The notes: generated by a model from the sequence alone, not told the origin. DNA of 64,000 nucleotides from Phytopseudomonas seleniipraecipitans (GCF_900102335.1 NZ_FNBM01000001.1:1-64000), one strand, 5' to 3'; shown: positions 44,550-52,871, counted from the first letter of the stretch. A program made the numbers and translations.

Positions 44550-44564
44550 AGAGAATGATTCTCT
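44550..44564. promoter_or_regulatory. Fur-box-like palindrome upstream of the regulator-ATPase gene
   Basis: AGAGAAT-G-ATTCTCT is a perfect 7-1-7 inverted repeat, the geometry of a Fur site, and its GAGAATnATTCTC core is common in Pseudomonas Fur boxes. It lies 69 bases before the ATG at 44633. If it is an operator, an upstream ATG at 44555, which overlaps it, is unlikely to be the true start. Confidence 0.5.
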
Positions 44565-44632
44565 TGAACACGGGAAGGAGCGGCGTATCGCCGCGAGCCG
44601 GCGCGCTGGCTTGGCGGGATGCTGAAACGATC

Positions 44633-46057
44633 ATGCACGATCTCGATACCGACGGCGAAGAACGCGTCCTGCGGTTCGGCCGCTTCGAACTGCACCCGCA
44701 GCGACGCCTGCTGCTCGACGGCGACCGCGCCCTGCCGATTGGCGCCCGCGCCCTGGATATCCTGCTGGTGCTGGTGGAAAGCGCCGGCAAGATCGTCAGC
44801 AAGGAATCGATCATTTCCCAGGTCTGGCCGAAGACCTTCGTCGAAGAAATCAACCTGCGCGTACACATCTCGGCCCTGCGCCGCGCGCTCGGCGTGTGCC
44901 CGCAATCGCGGGACTACATCACCAACGTGCGTCAGCGCGGCTACAGCTTCGTCGCCTACGTCGAGCAGGTCAGCCGGCGCACCGGCGACGTGGCGCTGCA
45001 GCCCTGCGATGTACCGAGCCTGCCGAGCCGACCGGTGCGTATCGAAGGCCGCGACAAACTGATCGAAGACCTGACCCGCCGCCTGCACGCCCGTCGGCAT
45101 ATCACCCTGATCGGCCCCGGTGGCGTCGGCAAGACCACCGTGGCGTTGCGCGTGGCCCAGCAGCAGTTGGGCCGTTTCCGTGATGGCGTGCGTTTCGTCG
45201 ACCTAGCGCGCGTCAGCGACCCGGCCTGCCTGGCCAGCGTGCTCGCCTCCGAACTGGGCCTCGCTGTGCCGACGGACGTGGACGCCCAGACTCATCTGCT
45301 CGCCACCCTGGCCGACCGCCACATGCTGGTGCTGCTGGATAACTGCGAGCACCTGATCGATGCCTGCGCGGTACTCTGTGAAGCGCTGCTGCACGCCGGT
45401 CCGGCGCTGCACATTCTCGCCACCAGCCGTGAGGCACTGCGCACCTGCGAGGAGTACGTGCAACCGCTGGCGCCGCTGGAGTCGCCGCCCATGGGCAGCC
45501 ACCTACGCCTGGCCGCGGCCTTGCGCTACCCGGCGATCAAGCTGTTCGCCCGCCGCGCGCGGGCGCGGCAGTCAGGCTTTCGGTTGCGCGAAACCGATGT
45601 ACCGCGGGTGGTCGAGTTGTGTCGCCGGCTCGACGGCTTGCCGCTGGCCATCGAACTCGCCGCTGCGCAACTGGATGCCCAGAGCCTGGAAGGCATCCTC
45701 GCGTTGCTCGACAACCACGGCTACCTGAGCCTGCTCGGCCGGCGCAGCACGCCGGCCCGCCAGTCCAGCCTGATGGCCTCGCTGGACTGGAGCTATGCGC
45801 TGCTCGACGAGCACCAGCGCAGCTGCCTGCACGGGCTGGCCGCGTGTGGCGAGTACTTCACCGTCAGCGATGTGCGCGATGCGCTAGGTCGCCTGCCGAT
45901 CAGCGACACCGAGCGCTGCGGCTCGATTTCCCGGCTGGTCTCGCTGTCGCTGATCGGCCTGCGCCGTGATGGCGACAACGTCTATTACCACATGCTCAAC
46001 AGCACCCGCGCCTACGCCGCCGAGAAGGGCCGCCAGGCCACCATCGCCGCGCAGTAG
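44633..46057 (+). CDS. Winged-helix regulator fused to an NB-ARC-type ATPase
   Basis: A 474-residue protein. Residues about 10-105 are an OmpR/PhoB-type winged helix (FELHPQRRLLLDGDRALPI then LRRALG and VRQRGYSFV). Then follows a STAND/NB-ARC ATPase with P-loop GPGGVGKTT at 161-169, Walker B-like HMLVLLDNCEHL and sensor ILATSREALR. Typical relatives are longer, with a C-terminal TPR region that binds the signal; this one ends soon after the ATPase arm domain and may lack a sensor. ATG at 44633 is preferred over 44555. Confidence 0.83.
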   Translation: MHDLDTDGEERVLRFGRFELHPQRRLLLDGDRALPIGARALDILLVLVESAGKIVSKESIISQVWPKTFVEEINLRVHISALRRALGVCPQSRDYITNVRQRGYSFVAYVEQVSRRTGDVALQPCDVPSLPSRPVRIEGRDKLIEDLTRRLHARRHITLIGPGGVGKTTVALRVAQQQLGRFRDGVRFVDLARVSDPACLASVLASELGLAVPTDVDAQTHLLATLADRHMLVLLDNCEHLIDACAVLCEALLHAGPALHILATSREALRTCEEYVQPLAPLESPPMGSHLRLAAALRYPAIKLFARRARARQSGFRLRETDVPRVVELCRRLDGLPLAIELAAAQLDAQSLEGILALLDNHGYLSLLGRRSTPARQSSLMASLDWSYALLDEHQRSCLHGLAACGEYFTVSDVRDALGRLPISDTERCGSISRLVSLSLIGLRRDGDNVYYHMLNSTRAYAAEKGRQATIAAQ

Positions 46058-46074
46058 CCCAGCGCCACGGCGGC

Positions 46075-46506
46075 CTAGCAGGCAACCTGGTGGAGCACAT
46101 CGGCGACTGCCTGCTGCGCCAGTTGCTCACGTTTCCAAGCCAGCGGGCTCATGCCGATGCTTTTGGCGAATACCCGGCAGAAATGCGCCTGGTCGAAGAA
46201 GCCGCACTCCATGGCGATATCGGTCAGCGACAGCGATGACCGCAGCAACAACTCCCGAGCCTTCGTCACCCGCTGCTGGCGCAACCACACGTGAGGCGAG
46301 AGGCAGGTGCTTTCCTTGAATTTGCGGGTGAAGTGGCTGCGCGACATGGCGCAGGCCTCGGCCACTTCAGCGACCGAAATCCCGGCATCCAGCCGATCAA
46401 GCATCAGCCGTTTGGCAACCGCTTCCTGCCAGGGCATGAGCTTGCCAATCGCCGCTGGGCTGATGGCAGGGACAAGCGTGGGGGCGGCGCGCAATACTCG
46501 ATTCAT
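46075..46506 (-). CDS. AraC-family regulator, DNA-binding domain only
   Basis: A 143-residue protein that is almost entirely an AraC double helix-turn-helix (ISVAEVAEACAMSRSHFTRKF and LTDIAMECGFFDQAHFCRVF). No ligand-binding domain precedes it, so it is either a constitutive or an expression-controlled regulator. It converges on the winged-helix ATPase gene. ATG at 46506 is preferred; a longer reading frame runs to 46578. Confidence 0.87.
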   Translation of the reverse strand: MNRVLRAAPTLVPAISPAAIGKLMPWQEAVAKRLMLDRLDAGISVAEVAEACAMSRSHFTRKFKESTCLSPHVWLRQQRVTKARELLLRSSLSLTDIAMECGFFDQAHFCRVFAKSIGMSPLAWKREQLAQQAVADVLHQVAC

Positions 46507-46629
46507 GCTGATATCCGTATGGGCAGCTGGCGTCACCGCGGAGGCGGAACGGCGCGGCGTCAGGTGCGCCGCGGGCAATACGGATTGTTGAAGGGTGGGG
46601 CGCTGGGGGCGAGTTGCGTAATGTTAATT

Positions 46630-46655
46630 AAGGTTAAGAACGCGGCCTTAACCTT
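46630..46655 (-). terminator. Hairpin at the end of the two-component operon
   Basis: AAGGTTAAG and CTTAACCTT form a perfect 9-bp stem around an eight-base loop that overlaps the response-regulator stop codon. On the minus strand it is followed by the AT-rich AATTAACATTA, not a pure T run. Confidence 0.5.
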
Positions 46656-47286
46656 GGGGCCAGCTGTCGATGATGCCGCGTTGCAGGGCAATGGCCACGG
46701 CATGGGTACGGTTACGTGCCTTGAGCTTGTCCATGATGCTGCGCATATGGCCCTTCACCGTGTCTTCGGATATCGCCAGCTGCGTGGCGATATCAGCGTT
46801 GCCCAGGCCCTCGGCGACAGAGCGCAGCACCTGGACTTCGCGGGTGGTGAGGGTGTCCTGGGCGATGGCCTCGAACAGCTCGCTGGCGATCGGCTCGGGA
46901 AAGTAGCGCTTGCCTGCCGAGAGGGTGCGAATGGCGCTGACCAGTTCCTTGCGCAGCATGCTTTTCAGCAGGTAGCCGCGGGCGCCGGCCTGCACCGCCT
47001 GGAGCGCACGGGCATCGCCGCTGTAGGTGGTGAGCACGGCGATGCAGGCGTCGGGGTAACGCGCGCGAATCGTCTGGATCGCCTCGGTACCGCTCACGCC
47101 AGGCATCTGCAGGTCCATCAGCGTCACGTCCGGGCGCAGCTCGCTGAAACGCTCCACGGCCTGCTGGCCATCGGCAGCTTCGCCAACCAGCAGAATGTCG
47201 GGGTGGGCCTCGATCACGGCGGCGATGCCCTCGCGCAGCAGCGCATGGTCGTCCACTACCAGCAGGCGGATGGGGGTGTCGTTCAT
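46648..47286 (-). CDS. NarL/FixJ-type response regulator
   Basis: A 212-residue response regulator with a receiver domain (acidic pocket D12-D13, phospho-acceptor D58 in LMDLQMPG, and the conserved lysine in GYLLKSM). The C-terminal LuxR helix-turn-helix reads LTTREVQVLRSVAEGLGNADIATQL. Its ATG overlaps the stop of the kinase gene by four bases, so the kinase is its partner. Confidence 0.94.
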   Translation of the reverse strand: MNDTPIRLLVVDDHALLREGIAAVIEAHPDILLVGEAADGQQAVERFSELRPDVTLMDLQMPGVSGTEAIQTIRARYPDACIAVLTTYSGDARALQAVQAGARGYLLKSMLRKELVSAIRTLSAGKRYFPEPIASELFEAIAQDTLTTREVQVLRSVAEGLGNADIATQLAISEDTVKGHMRSIMDKLKARNRTHAVAIALQRGIIDSWPQG

Positions 47287-50200
47287 ACCTCGTCTTCCGT
47301 TGGTGAGCGCGGGCCCAGCCAGCGCCGCCAGAAACTGCTCGTTCGGTCGGCATAGGCCAGACTCGCGCTAAGTTCCAGTTGCACGCGGGTGCCGCCGCTG
47401 ACCAGCTGTTGCACGGTGAACCGCGCGCCGATAGCGTGGGCCCGCTCATGCATGCCACGAATGCCCCAGCGCCCGGGTCGGCCCTCAGCGGCGGTGTAGT
47501 CGGGCGCAATGCCCTGGCCATCATCGTCGACACGCAGCTGGAAGCGCCGCCCACCATACACCAGGCGCACCTCGATGCGTCGCGCCACCGCATGGCGCAC
47601 GGCATTGCCGATGGCCTCGGCGGCGATGCGGTAGGCCTCGTCGTGTACCAACGGATGCAAGGGCCGTTTATGGCCGCTGACCTGCACGGCGAAGGTCAGG
47701 CCGGGTTCGTCCAGCATCTGGCCGAACTGCGCCAGCTCGGCGGACAAACCAATGCCCGGCGCGCCCGGCAGCCGCAAGGCCTGCACCCGCTCGCGGCCTT
47801 CGTTCATCACCTCGTCGGCGCGGTCCAGGGCGCGCTCCAGCCGTGTTCGTGCCGGGTGTTCCACGGGTAGCGTGTCCGCCGCCGCCTGAAACCGCAGCAT
47901 CAGGCCCTGCAGTCCTTGCAGCAGCGTGTCGTGCAGTTCGCGGGCGATGCGCTCGCGTTCGGCCTGCTGGGCCTGCAGCCGTAACTGCAGGCCCTGGATG
48001 TCACGGCGTACCACGCGCCGGTGCAGCCACCAGAGCCCGAACAGCAGCGCGGCGCCGAGCGGCAGGTAGAAGAGCGGGCGCAGGTAGAACACCGGCTCGA
48101 CACTGAACGCCAGCACGGTCGGCGCGGCAGGCACTGCGCCGCTCTGGTCGAAGGTCTGCACCTCGAACCGGTAGCTGCCAGCCGGCAATCCGGTGTAGGT
48201 GGCGCGCCGCTGGCGCCCGGCCTCGATCCAGTCGCGGTCGTAACCCTGCAGGCGATAGCGGAACGATAGGCTTTGCGGCGCGCGCAGGTTCAGCGCCGTG
48301 TAGTCGATCACCAGGCGTTGCGTCGCCGCTGGCAGGTTCAGCGGTGCCGTCAGCGGCTGCGGGGCGCCATCCACCTGCACGGCTTCGATCACCACCGGCG
48401 GCACGGGCGGCGCTGGCGGTTGGCTGGCCGGGTCGATCCAGCTGACCCCGGCGCTGGTGGAAAACCACAGCCGGCCGTTCTGCCCACGCACGGCGGTGGG
48501 CAGCGGCAGCACCCGGTAAGGATCGTTGGCCAGGCTGCCGTCCAGGCCGACGGAGCGGTAACGCAGGCGATAGCCCGGCTCGTCCAGCGCGCGCCGCAGC
48601 TCGGCAGCCGGCAGCTGGATGATGCCCGCCTTGCCATGCACCCACAGGTCACCGCCGTGGCCGGGCAGGATCGCATAGAGGTTGTCGAACTGGCCGTTAT
48701 CCGGCAGTTGCAGCGTCTGGAAGCGCTGGCCGTCGAAGCGCGCCAAGCCGTGCTGGCCGCCCACCCAGTCGGCGCCCTCGTGGTGCAGCTGCGCGGTGAC
48801 GTGACCGATGTCCAGGCCCTGCGCAGCGCCCCATTGACGAACCTCGTCACCCTGATAAGTGACGATCAGGTTGTCCCGGTAGCCGAACCACAGGCGCCCT
48901 TCGGCATCGCTGCTCGCACTCACCGGCATCACCTGGCTCGGCGCCTCGCTGGGGTGCGGCAGCGCCTGCCAGCTGTCGCCGCGCAGCACGTACAAACCGA
49001 GGCGGTTGATCGACACCCACAGCGCGCCGTCTGCGCCCACTGTCATCGCGCGGATCGACGTGTCATCCGCCGCCTCTGGTGGCAGCTCGGCCTGGTGCTG
49101 GATGCCGCTCGGCGTGCCGCGCCAGATCCCGTGCGGGCCGCCGGCCCACACCGTGCCATCGCGGCCAGCGATCAGGCTGGTGACCGGTTCGGCAATCGAC
49201 CAGCGCTGCAACGCCTTGCCGTGCAGGCGCATCAGTGCGTGGTGGTTACTTGCCGCCCACAGTGCGCCGTCGCTGCTCACTGCCAGGGCCGCGTTGAGCG
49301 TGTCGGCCGGCAGAGGGGCAGGGGTCATCTCGCGCAAGCGGAAGCGGTCGAGCCCGCCGCTGCTGCCGGCCCACACAGTGCCGTCGCGGTCTTCCAGTAA
49401 CGGCCACAGGTAATCGGCGCTCAGCCCCTGGGCGCTGGTAAGCCGCTCTTCATACAGGTCATCGAGCTGCTCGCCCGCCGTTTCGTAGCGGCGCAACCCA
49501 TTGCCCGGCGTACTGGCCCACAGCCCACCGCGGCGGTCGAACAGCAGGCCATTGATCGGCGAATCCACCACCTGGCTCTGCAGACGCTGCTGCGCTACAT
49601 GGTGCAGACGATTGACGTAACGTTCGCCCACCCAAATAGTGCCATCCGCCGCCTGGGCGATCTGGCTCGCCCAGTCGAGATCGCCGGGCACTTCCTGGAA
49701 GCGCTGGGCACCCGCTGGACGTTGGTACAGCCGCGTGCTGCTTGCCGCCCATGTGGCACCCGAGCGGTCGACGAACACCGCGCGTGCCCCATGCCCCGCA
49801 AAGCCCTCGGCCTCGCCGACCGAGTGCCAGCGCTGGCCATCGAAGCGCGCCAGGCCATCGTGAGCGGCCGCCCAGATCACCCCGTCTGCATCACGGGCGA
49901 ACCCGTACAGCGGGCCGCTCGGCAAGCCCTGGCCCGGCGCGAAGTAGCGGGACCTCGGCCCCTCGATGAGCCGCGCGCCACCGGCCCGCAACCCGACCCA
50001 CAGGCCATCGTCCACCGCCAGCAGGCTGGCCACCGTACCCAGCGGCTGGTCGTCACCCGGCAGGTAGCGTATGAAGTTGAAGCCGTCGAAGCGCAGCAAG
50101 CCGTCATCGCTGCCCAGCCACAGGTAACCGTCCGTCGTCTGCGCCAGGGCACCGACCTGATTGGGGCCGTCATCGTCGGCGTTGGTCCAGCGGTGGTGCT

Positions 50201-50330
50201 CACGCAACGCCAGCGGTTCGGCCTGGCTCATCGCAGCTACCACGCTTAACGCACCCGCCAACAGCCAGGCACAGCAACGCCGCGTCAATGCAGGCAGGCT
50301 GGCGGTTTCGGGCAGGCGAGGGGGATTCAC
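47283..50330 (-). CDS. Large propeller-type sensor histidine kinase
   Basis: A 1,015-residue kinase. A signal peptide or first membrane segment (about 20-37) is followed by about 600 residues of two-component propeller repeats (QTTDGYLWLGSDDGLLRFDG, RDGTVWAGSSGGLDRF, and others), probably two seven-bladed propellers. A Y_Y_Y domain (about 690-748), one transmembrane segment (about 751-770), a HisKA_3 domain with H800 in ARELHDTLLQG, and a C-terminal ATPase domain complete it. The architecture resembles Bacteroides polysaccharide sensors but lacks the fused receiver and AraC domain. The signal is unknown. Confidence 0.92.
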   Translation of the reverse strand: MNPPRLPETASLPALTRRCCAWLLAGALSVVAAMSQAEPLALREHHRWTNADDDGPNQVGALAQTTDGYLWLGSDDGLLRFDGFNFIRYLPGDDQPLGTVASLLAVDDGLWVGLRAGGARLIEGPRSRYFAPGQGLPSGPLYGFARDADGVIWAAAHDGLARFDGQRWHSVGEAEGFAGHGARAVFVDRSGATWAASSTRLYQRPAGAQRFQEVPGDLDWASQIAQAADGTIWVGERYVNRLHHVAQQRLQSQVVDSPINGLLFDRRGGLWASTPGNGLRRYETAGEQLDDLYEERLTSAQGLSADYLWPLLEDRDGTVWAGSSGGLDRFRLREMTPAPLPADTLNAALAVSSDGALWAASNHHALMRLHGKALQRWSIAEPVTSLIAGRDGTVWAGGPHGIWRGTPSGIQHQAELPPEAADDTSIRAMTVGADGALWVSINRLGLYVLRGDSWQALPHPSEAPSQVMPVSASSDAEGRLWFGYRDNLIVTYQGDEVRQWGAAQGLDIGHVTAQLHHEGADWVGGQHGLARFDGQRFQTLQLPDNGQFDNLYAILPGHGGDLWVHGKAGIIQLPAAELRRALDEPGYRLRYRSVGLDGSLANDPYRVLPLPTAVRGQNGRLWFSTSAGVSWIDPASQPPAPPVPPVVIEAVQVDGAPQPLTAPLNLPAATQRLVIDYTALNLRAPQSLSFRYRLQGYDRDWIEAGRQRRATYTGLPAGSYRFEVQTFDQSGAVPAAPTVLAFSVEPVFYLRPLFYLPLGAALLFGLWWLHRRVVRRDIQGLQLRLQAQQAERERIARELHDTLLQGLQGLMLRFQAAADTLPVEHPARTRLERALDRADEVMNEGRERVQALRLPGAPGIGLSAELAQFGQMLDEPGLTFAVQVSGHKRPLHPLVHDEAYRIAAEAIGNAVRHAVARRIEVRLVYGGRRFQLRVDDDGQGIAPDYTAAEGRPGRWGIRGMHERAHAIGARFTVQQLVSGGTRVQLELSASLAYADRTSSFWRRWLGPRSPTEDEV

Positions 50331-50550
50331 GGCAGTCAGTCAGGGCAAAGTGGAAACGGCGATTGTGCGCCCGGCGCTACGTTGATGCCAGCGCGGGGCA
50401 GGCCGAACAAAGAATGTAAGTGGTACTTAAATCACAGCGCGGACAGCCGGCGCGCGCTACGCTGTTTACGCCTGTACACTGAACTCGTAGCTGCCAACGC
50501 AGCTCTGAATGATCGAGTGGAAAGATCATTACCAGCCAGGAGGGCTGATC

Positions 50551-50841
50551 ATGGGATTGGAAGACCGAGAGTGGTGGCGAGAGGGCCGCCGACAGCAAGG
50601 CCACAACGCTTCATGGGAAAACTTCAGGGCCAAACCTGATCCCGACGCCGCCACGCCAGAAGGTGGCAATATCCTCAGAATTCAACGCCCCGCCAAACTG
50701 CGCGTAGCGCCATCCTACCTACAGCTGCACGCCCAACAACTCCTCGAAAAACGCGAACGCTCCGGTGTCAGCCGCTTGTTGCTGATTCTCGGCCTGGTTG
50801 CCTGCGGCTCGATGGTGACGGTGGGGTATTTTGTGTTTTAG
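50551..50841 (+). CDS. Small membrane protein of unknown function
   Basis: A 96-residue protein with a soluble N-terminal part (LEDREWWREGRRQQGHN) and one C-terminal transmembrane segment (about 75-95, SRLLLILGLVACGSMVTVGYF), so it is probably tail-anchored. A very good ribosome site (AGGAGG) precedes the ATG at 50551. A terminator follows. I recognise no family. Confidence 0.72.
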   Translation: MGLEDREWWREGRRQQGHNASWENFRAKPDPDAATPEGGNILRIQRPAKLRVAPSYLQLHAQQLLEKRERSGVSRLLLILGLVACGSMVTVGYFVF

Positions 50842-50874
50842 GTGGGTCACTGCCGGGCATATGCGGCAGTTGTT

Positions 50875-50906
50875 AAAAAGGCTTATCGATTGATAAGCCT
50901 TTTTTG
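50875..50906. terminator. Rho-independent terminator
   Basis: AAAAAGGCTTATC-GAT-TGATAAGCCTTTTTT is a strong stem with A and T runs, 34 bases after the small membrane protein gene. Confidence 0.92.
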
Positions 50907-51321
50907 TTTCTGGGGCGTGGAGAGCGCCGAGTGTTATGAAAAAGCGCAACTGGCTGTCAAGCATGCTGGATTCCGCTAAAACCGATACACGCAGCCGCCA
51001 AAGCTACCCGCTTGTTCCCACTGAATGGTGAAGTGCAGTCCAAAGGGGACACCTTTTTACGGCATCGTCTGGCCTAAGTGCTTGAGTGAAAAGCGCTTTC
51101 AATCTTATGCAAAATGGTGCTTTTAAAAGTGCTTTTTGCCGTGCTATGGTGCCAGCGCTTACCCCGTGTTCGCACACAACCATACGAAGACAAGTCCTGC
51201 ATACGATAGCTCGGCCCATAGAGATGAAAGCCCGGATAGGCCCAATGAGGCACGGTGGCTGGCCAGTACAGAGAGCTCAGGCGCATTTAGAGATAGAGAT
51301 AGAGAGCGAGAACAGGTGGCT
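50907..51321. other. Gap upstream of the toxin-antitoxin pair
   Basis: I see no supported gene here. The 3' part holds two palindromes (AAAGCGCTTT at 51090-51099 and CTTTTAAAAG at 51120-51129) that could be operator sites, and an AGAGAT micro-repeat at about 51286-51304, just before the antitoxin. The base composition is more AT-rich than the neighbourhood, consistent with a transferred module. Confidence 0.5.
51120..51129. promoter_or_regulatory. Palindromic operator candidate for the toxin-antitoxin operon
   Basis: CTTTTAAAAG is flanked by GTG and TGC and lies 192 bases before the antitoxin start. Type II antitoxins usually repress their own promoter through such palindromes. The distance is larger than usual, so confidence is low. 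Confidence 0.35.
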
Positions 51322-51600
51322 ATGGCGATGACATACGCGGTGCTGGCTGACGTTGCGGCGTCGGTGACAGACCTTAAAAAAGACCCTATGGGCACCATCC
51401 GTGAAGGCGGCGGCGAAACGGTCGTGATCCTCAATCGAAATGAGCCAGCGTTCTATGCCGTGCCCCCCGCACGCTACGAAGCCATGCTGGAGCTGATTGA
51501 TGATCTGCGTCTGGCTGAGATCGTGCGTGAGCGACGTGGTGAATCCACTGTACGAGTAGATATCGATGACCTCATCGCGCAAGCCGGCGGATCCGACTAA
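51322..51600 (+). CDS. Type II antitoxin, Phd/YefM (StbD/RelB-like) family
   Basis: A 92-residue antitoxin. The N-terminal part is a DNA-binding Phd/StbD fold (LADVAASVTDLKKDPMGTI and VVILNRNEPAFYAVPPARYE). The charged C-terminal part (VRERRGESTVRVDIDDLIAQ) should wrap the toxin. ATG at 51322 is used; ATG at 51328 is an alternative. The end overlaps the toxin gene by 35 bases. Confidence 0.9.
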   Translation: MAMTYAVLADVAASVTDLKKDPMGTIREGGGETVVILNRNEPAFYAVPPARYEAMLELIDDLRLAEIVRERRGESTVRVDIDDLIAQAGGSD

Positions 51601-51880
51601 GTACTCCCTGGAGTTCAACGTCCAGGCACTCAAGGAGTGGGACAAGCTTGGCAACACCATTCAGTTGCAGTTCGCCAAAAAGCTCAAGGAGCGTCTAGAT
51701 AATCCCAGGATCGAGGCCGACAAGCTTCGGGATATGCCCAACTGCTACAAGATCAAGCTGCGCTCTATCGGTCACCGCTTGGTGTATGAGGTGATTGATG
51801 CTCGTCTGGTTGTCACCGTGATTGCGGTAGGCAAGCGAGAGCTAAACAAAGTCTATGGCAGTGCCGCCAAGCGTTTGTAA
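51566..51880 (+). CDS. RelE/StbE-family mRNA interferase toxin
   Basis: A 104-residue RelE-fold toxin expected to cleave mRNA at the ribosome. Characteristic segments are YSLEFNVQALKEWDKLG, LRDMPNCYKIKLRSIGHRLVYEV and VIAVGKRELNKVY; the basic residues K and R in the last two form the usual active surface. It is intact. It lies immediately downstream of, and overlapping, its antitoxin. Confidence 0.92.
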   Translation: MTSSRKPADPTKYSLEFNVQALKEWDKLGNTIQLQFAKKLKERLDNPRIEADKLRDMPNCYKIKLRSIGHRLVYEVIDARLVVTVIAVGKRELNKVYGSAAKRL

Positions 51881-51977
51881 TCGGCTTCGAGCCATTCACG
51901 GCCCACGCATTCAGCCTGAGAACCGTTCTGATGCGTGACGAGCGGATCGCAGTCAACCAGCATTTTCACGCACGCAC

Positions 51978-52010
51978 AAAAAAGGGCTTACCTTTCGGTA
52001 AACCCTTGTT
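51978..52010 (-). terminator. Terminator of the tRNA-Met gene
   Basis: On the minus strand AAGGGTTTACC-GAAA-GGTAAGCCCTTTTTT is a strong stem with a GAAA loop and a T run, directly after the tRNA 3' end. Confidence 0.92.
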
Positions 52011-52015
52011 TTGTT

Positions 52016-52092
52016 TGGTGGCTACGCAGGGACTTGAACCCCGGACCCCAGCATTATGAATGCTATGCTCTAACCAGCTGAGCTACGTAGCC
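52016..52092 (-). tRNA. tRNA-Met (CAU), elongator type
   Basis: A 77-base tRNA including the encoded CCA. The acceptor stem GGCTACG pairs with CGTAGCC, the D-arm contains AGCTGGTTAGAGC, the anticodon loop TTCATAA carries CAT (plus-strand 52056-52058), and the T-arm contains GGTTCAAGTCC. The paired first base of the acceptor stem argues against an initiator tRNA. Confidence 0.96.
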
Positions 52093-52230
52093 GAGTGGCG
52101 CGCATTTTCCGCAGAAGCCCTTAGTGTGTCAACCCTTTCTGCATAATAAATTTACGCACTTTCAAACGCTTAGCCGTTTTTCCGCTAGGAGTGGCTGTGT
52201 TTCGCCCTCGGCTCGTGCGAAATGGACTGT

Positions 52231-52791
52231 TTAGCCGAGAACGGGATCACTACAGGGGTAGGGCGTTTGCTCGATGGCGCGCTGTTGTTCGGCAGTTGGC
52301 GCCGCTCGGCAGAGGTCCGGTTCCTGACCGTGCGGATAACCGCCTACTACGAGGAAATCATCGCTGCTGCCAACGTTGCAGTGTCCGGTGCCGGCCGGTA
52401 GCACCAGCACATCGCCTGCCTGCACGTTCAGCTCCTGGCCGCCAGGGCCGCCCACCATCACTCGCGCATGGCCCTGGATGACGCCTAGCACCTCGTGCGC
52501 GTTGCTGTGGTAGTGGTGGTAGTCAAAGATGCCATCTACCCACTGCGCAGGCCAACCGTGGGCCTTAAACAGCTGCTGCGTGCCAGCTGCGCCCGGTAGC
52601 CCCTTGAGCACCTGTCGGTAAACCCGCACGGGATGCTCGCTGTTGTTGGGCATCCAGTCGTTGCGCGTCAGGTGCAGTAGCTCGGCGCTCTCTGGAGCGT
52701 GTTCGCTGTGTGGCGATGCCCCAAAGTCGCCCGAGGCTTCGCCCAGGTTGGCGAGGTAGTGCAGCATCAGGCGGTGGGAAAGCATATCCAT
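52231..52791 (-). CDS. Cupin protein (YjlB-like)
   Basis: A 186-residue single-domain cupin related to YjlB. The segment NDWMPNNSEHPVRVYRQVL is the family start. The metal-binding motifs are HHYHSNAHEVLGVIQGHARV and GDVLVLPAGTGHCNVG. Upstream of the domain about 40 residues seem extra, so the start at 52791 (GAGAGG upstream) may be slightly too long, but no better start codon is conserved. It lies between ychF and tRNA-Met on the same strand; its enzymatic role is unknown. Confidence 0.83.
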   Translation of the reverse strand: MDMLSHRLMLHYLANLGEASGDFGASPHSEHAPESAELLHLTRNDWMPNNSEHPVRVYRQVLKGLPGAAGTQQLFKAHGWPAQWVDGIFDYHHYHSNAHEVLGVIQGHARVMVGGPGGQELNVQAGDVLVLPAGTGHCNVGSSDDFLVVGGYPHGQEPDLCRAAPTAEQQRAIEQTPYPCSDPVLG

Positions 52792-52871
52792 GGCAAGCGC
52801 CCTCTCAAGGCATTGGCTTCACCTTAATAGAGGGTCCTGTAGCGCGGGTGTTTAGATTATCGCTGGCTTGC

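Noticed and set aside
51288..51305. AGAGAT repeats considered as a CRISPR or phase-variable tract
   Set aside because: Only two to three imperfect units, no spacers, and located outside the coding sequence. Too short to support either idea.
52016..52092. tRNA-Met as the attachment site of an integrated island
   Set aside because: The tRNA 3' end faces accessory DNA, but I found no integrase and could not identify a direct repeat of the tRNA end.
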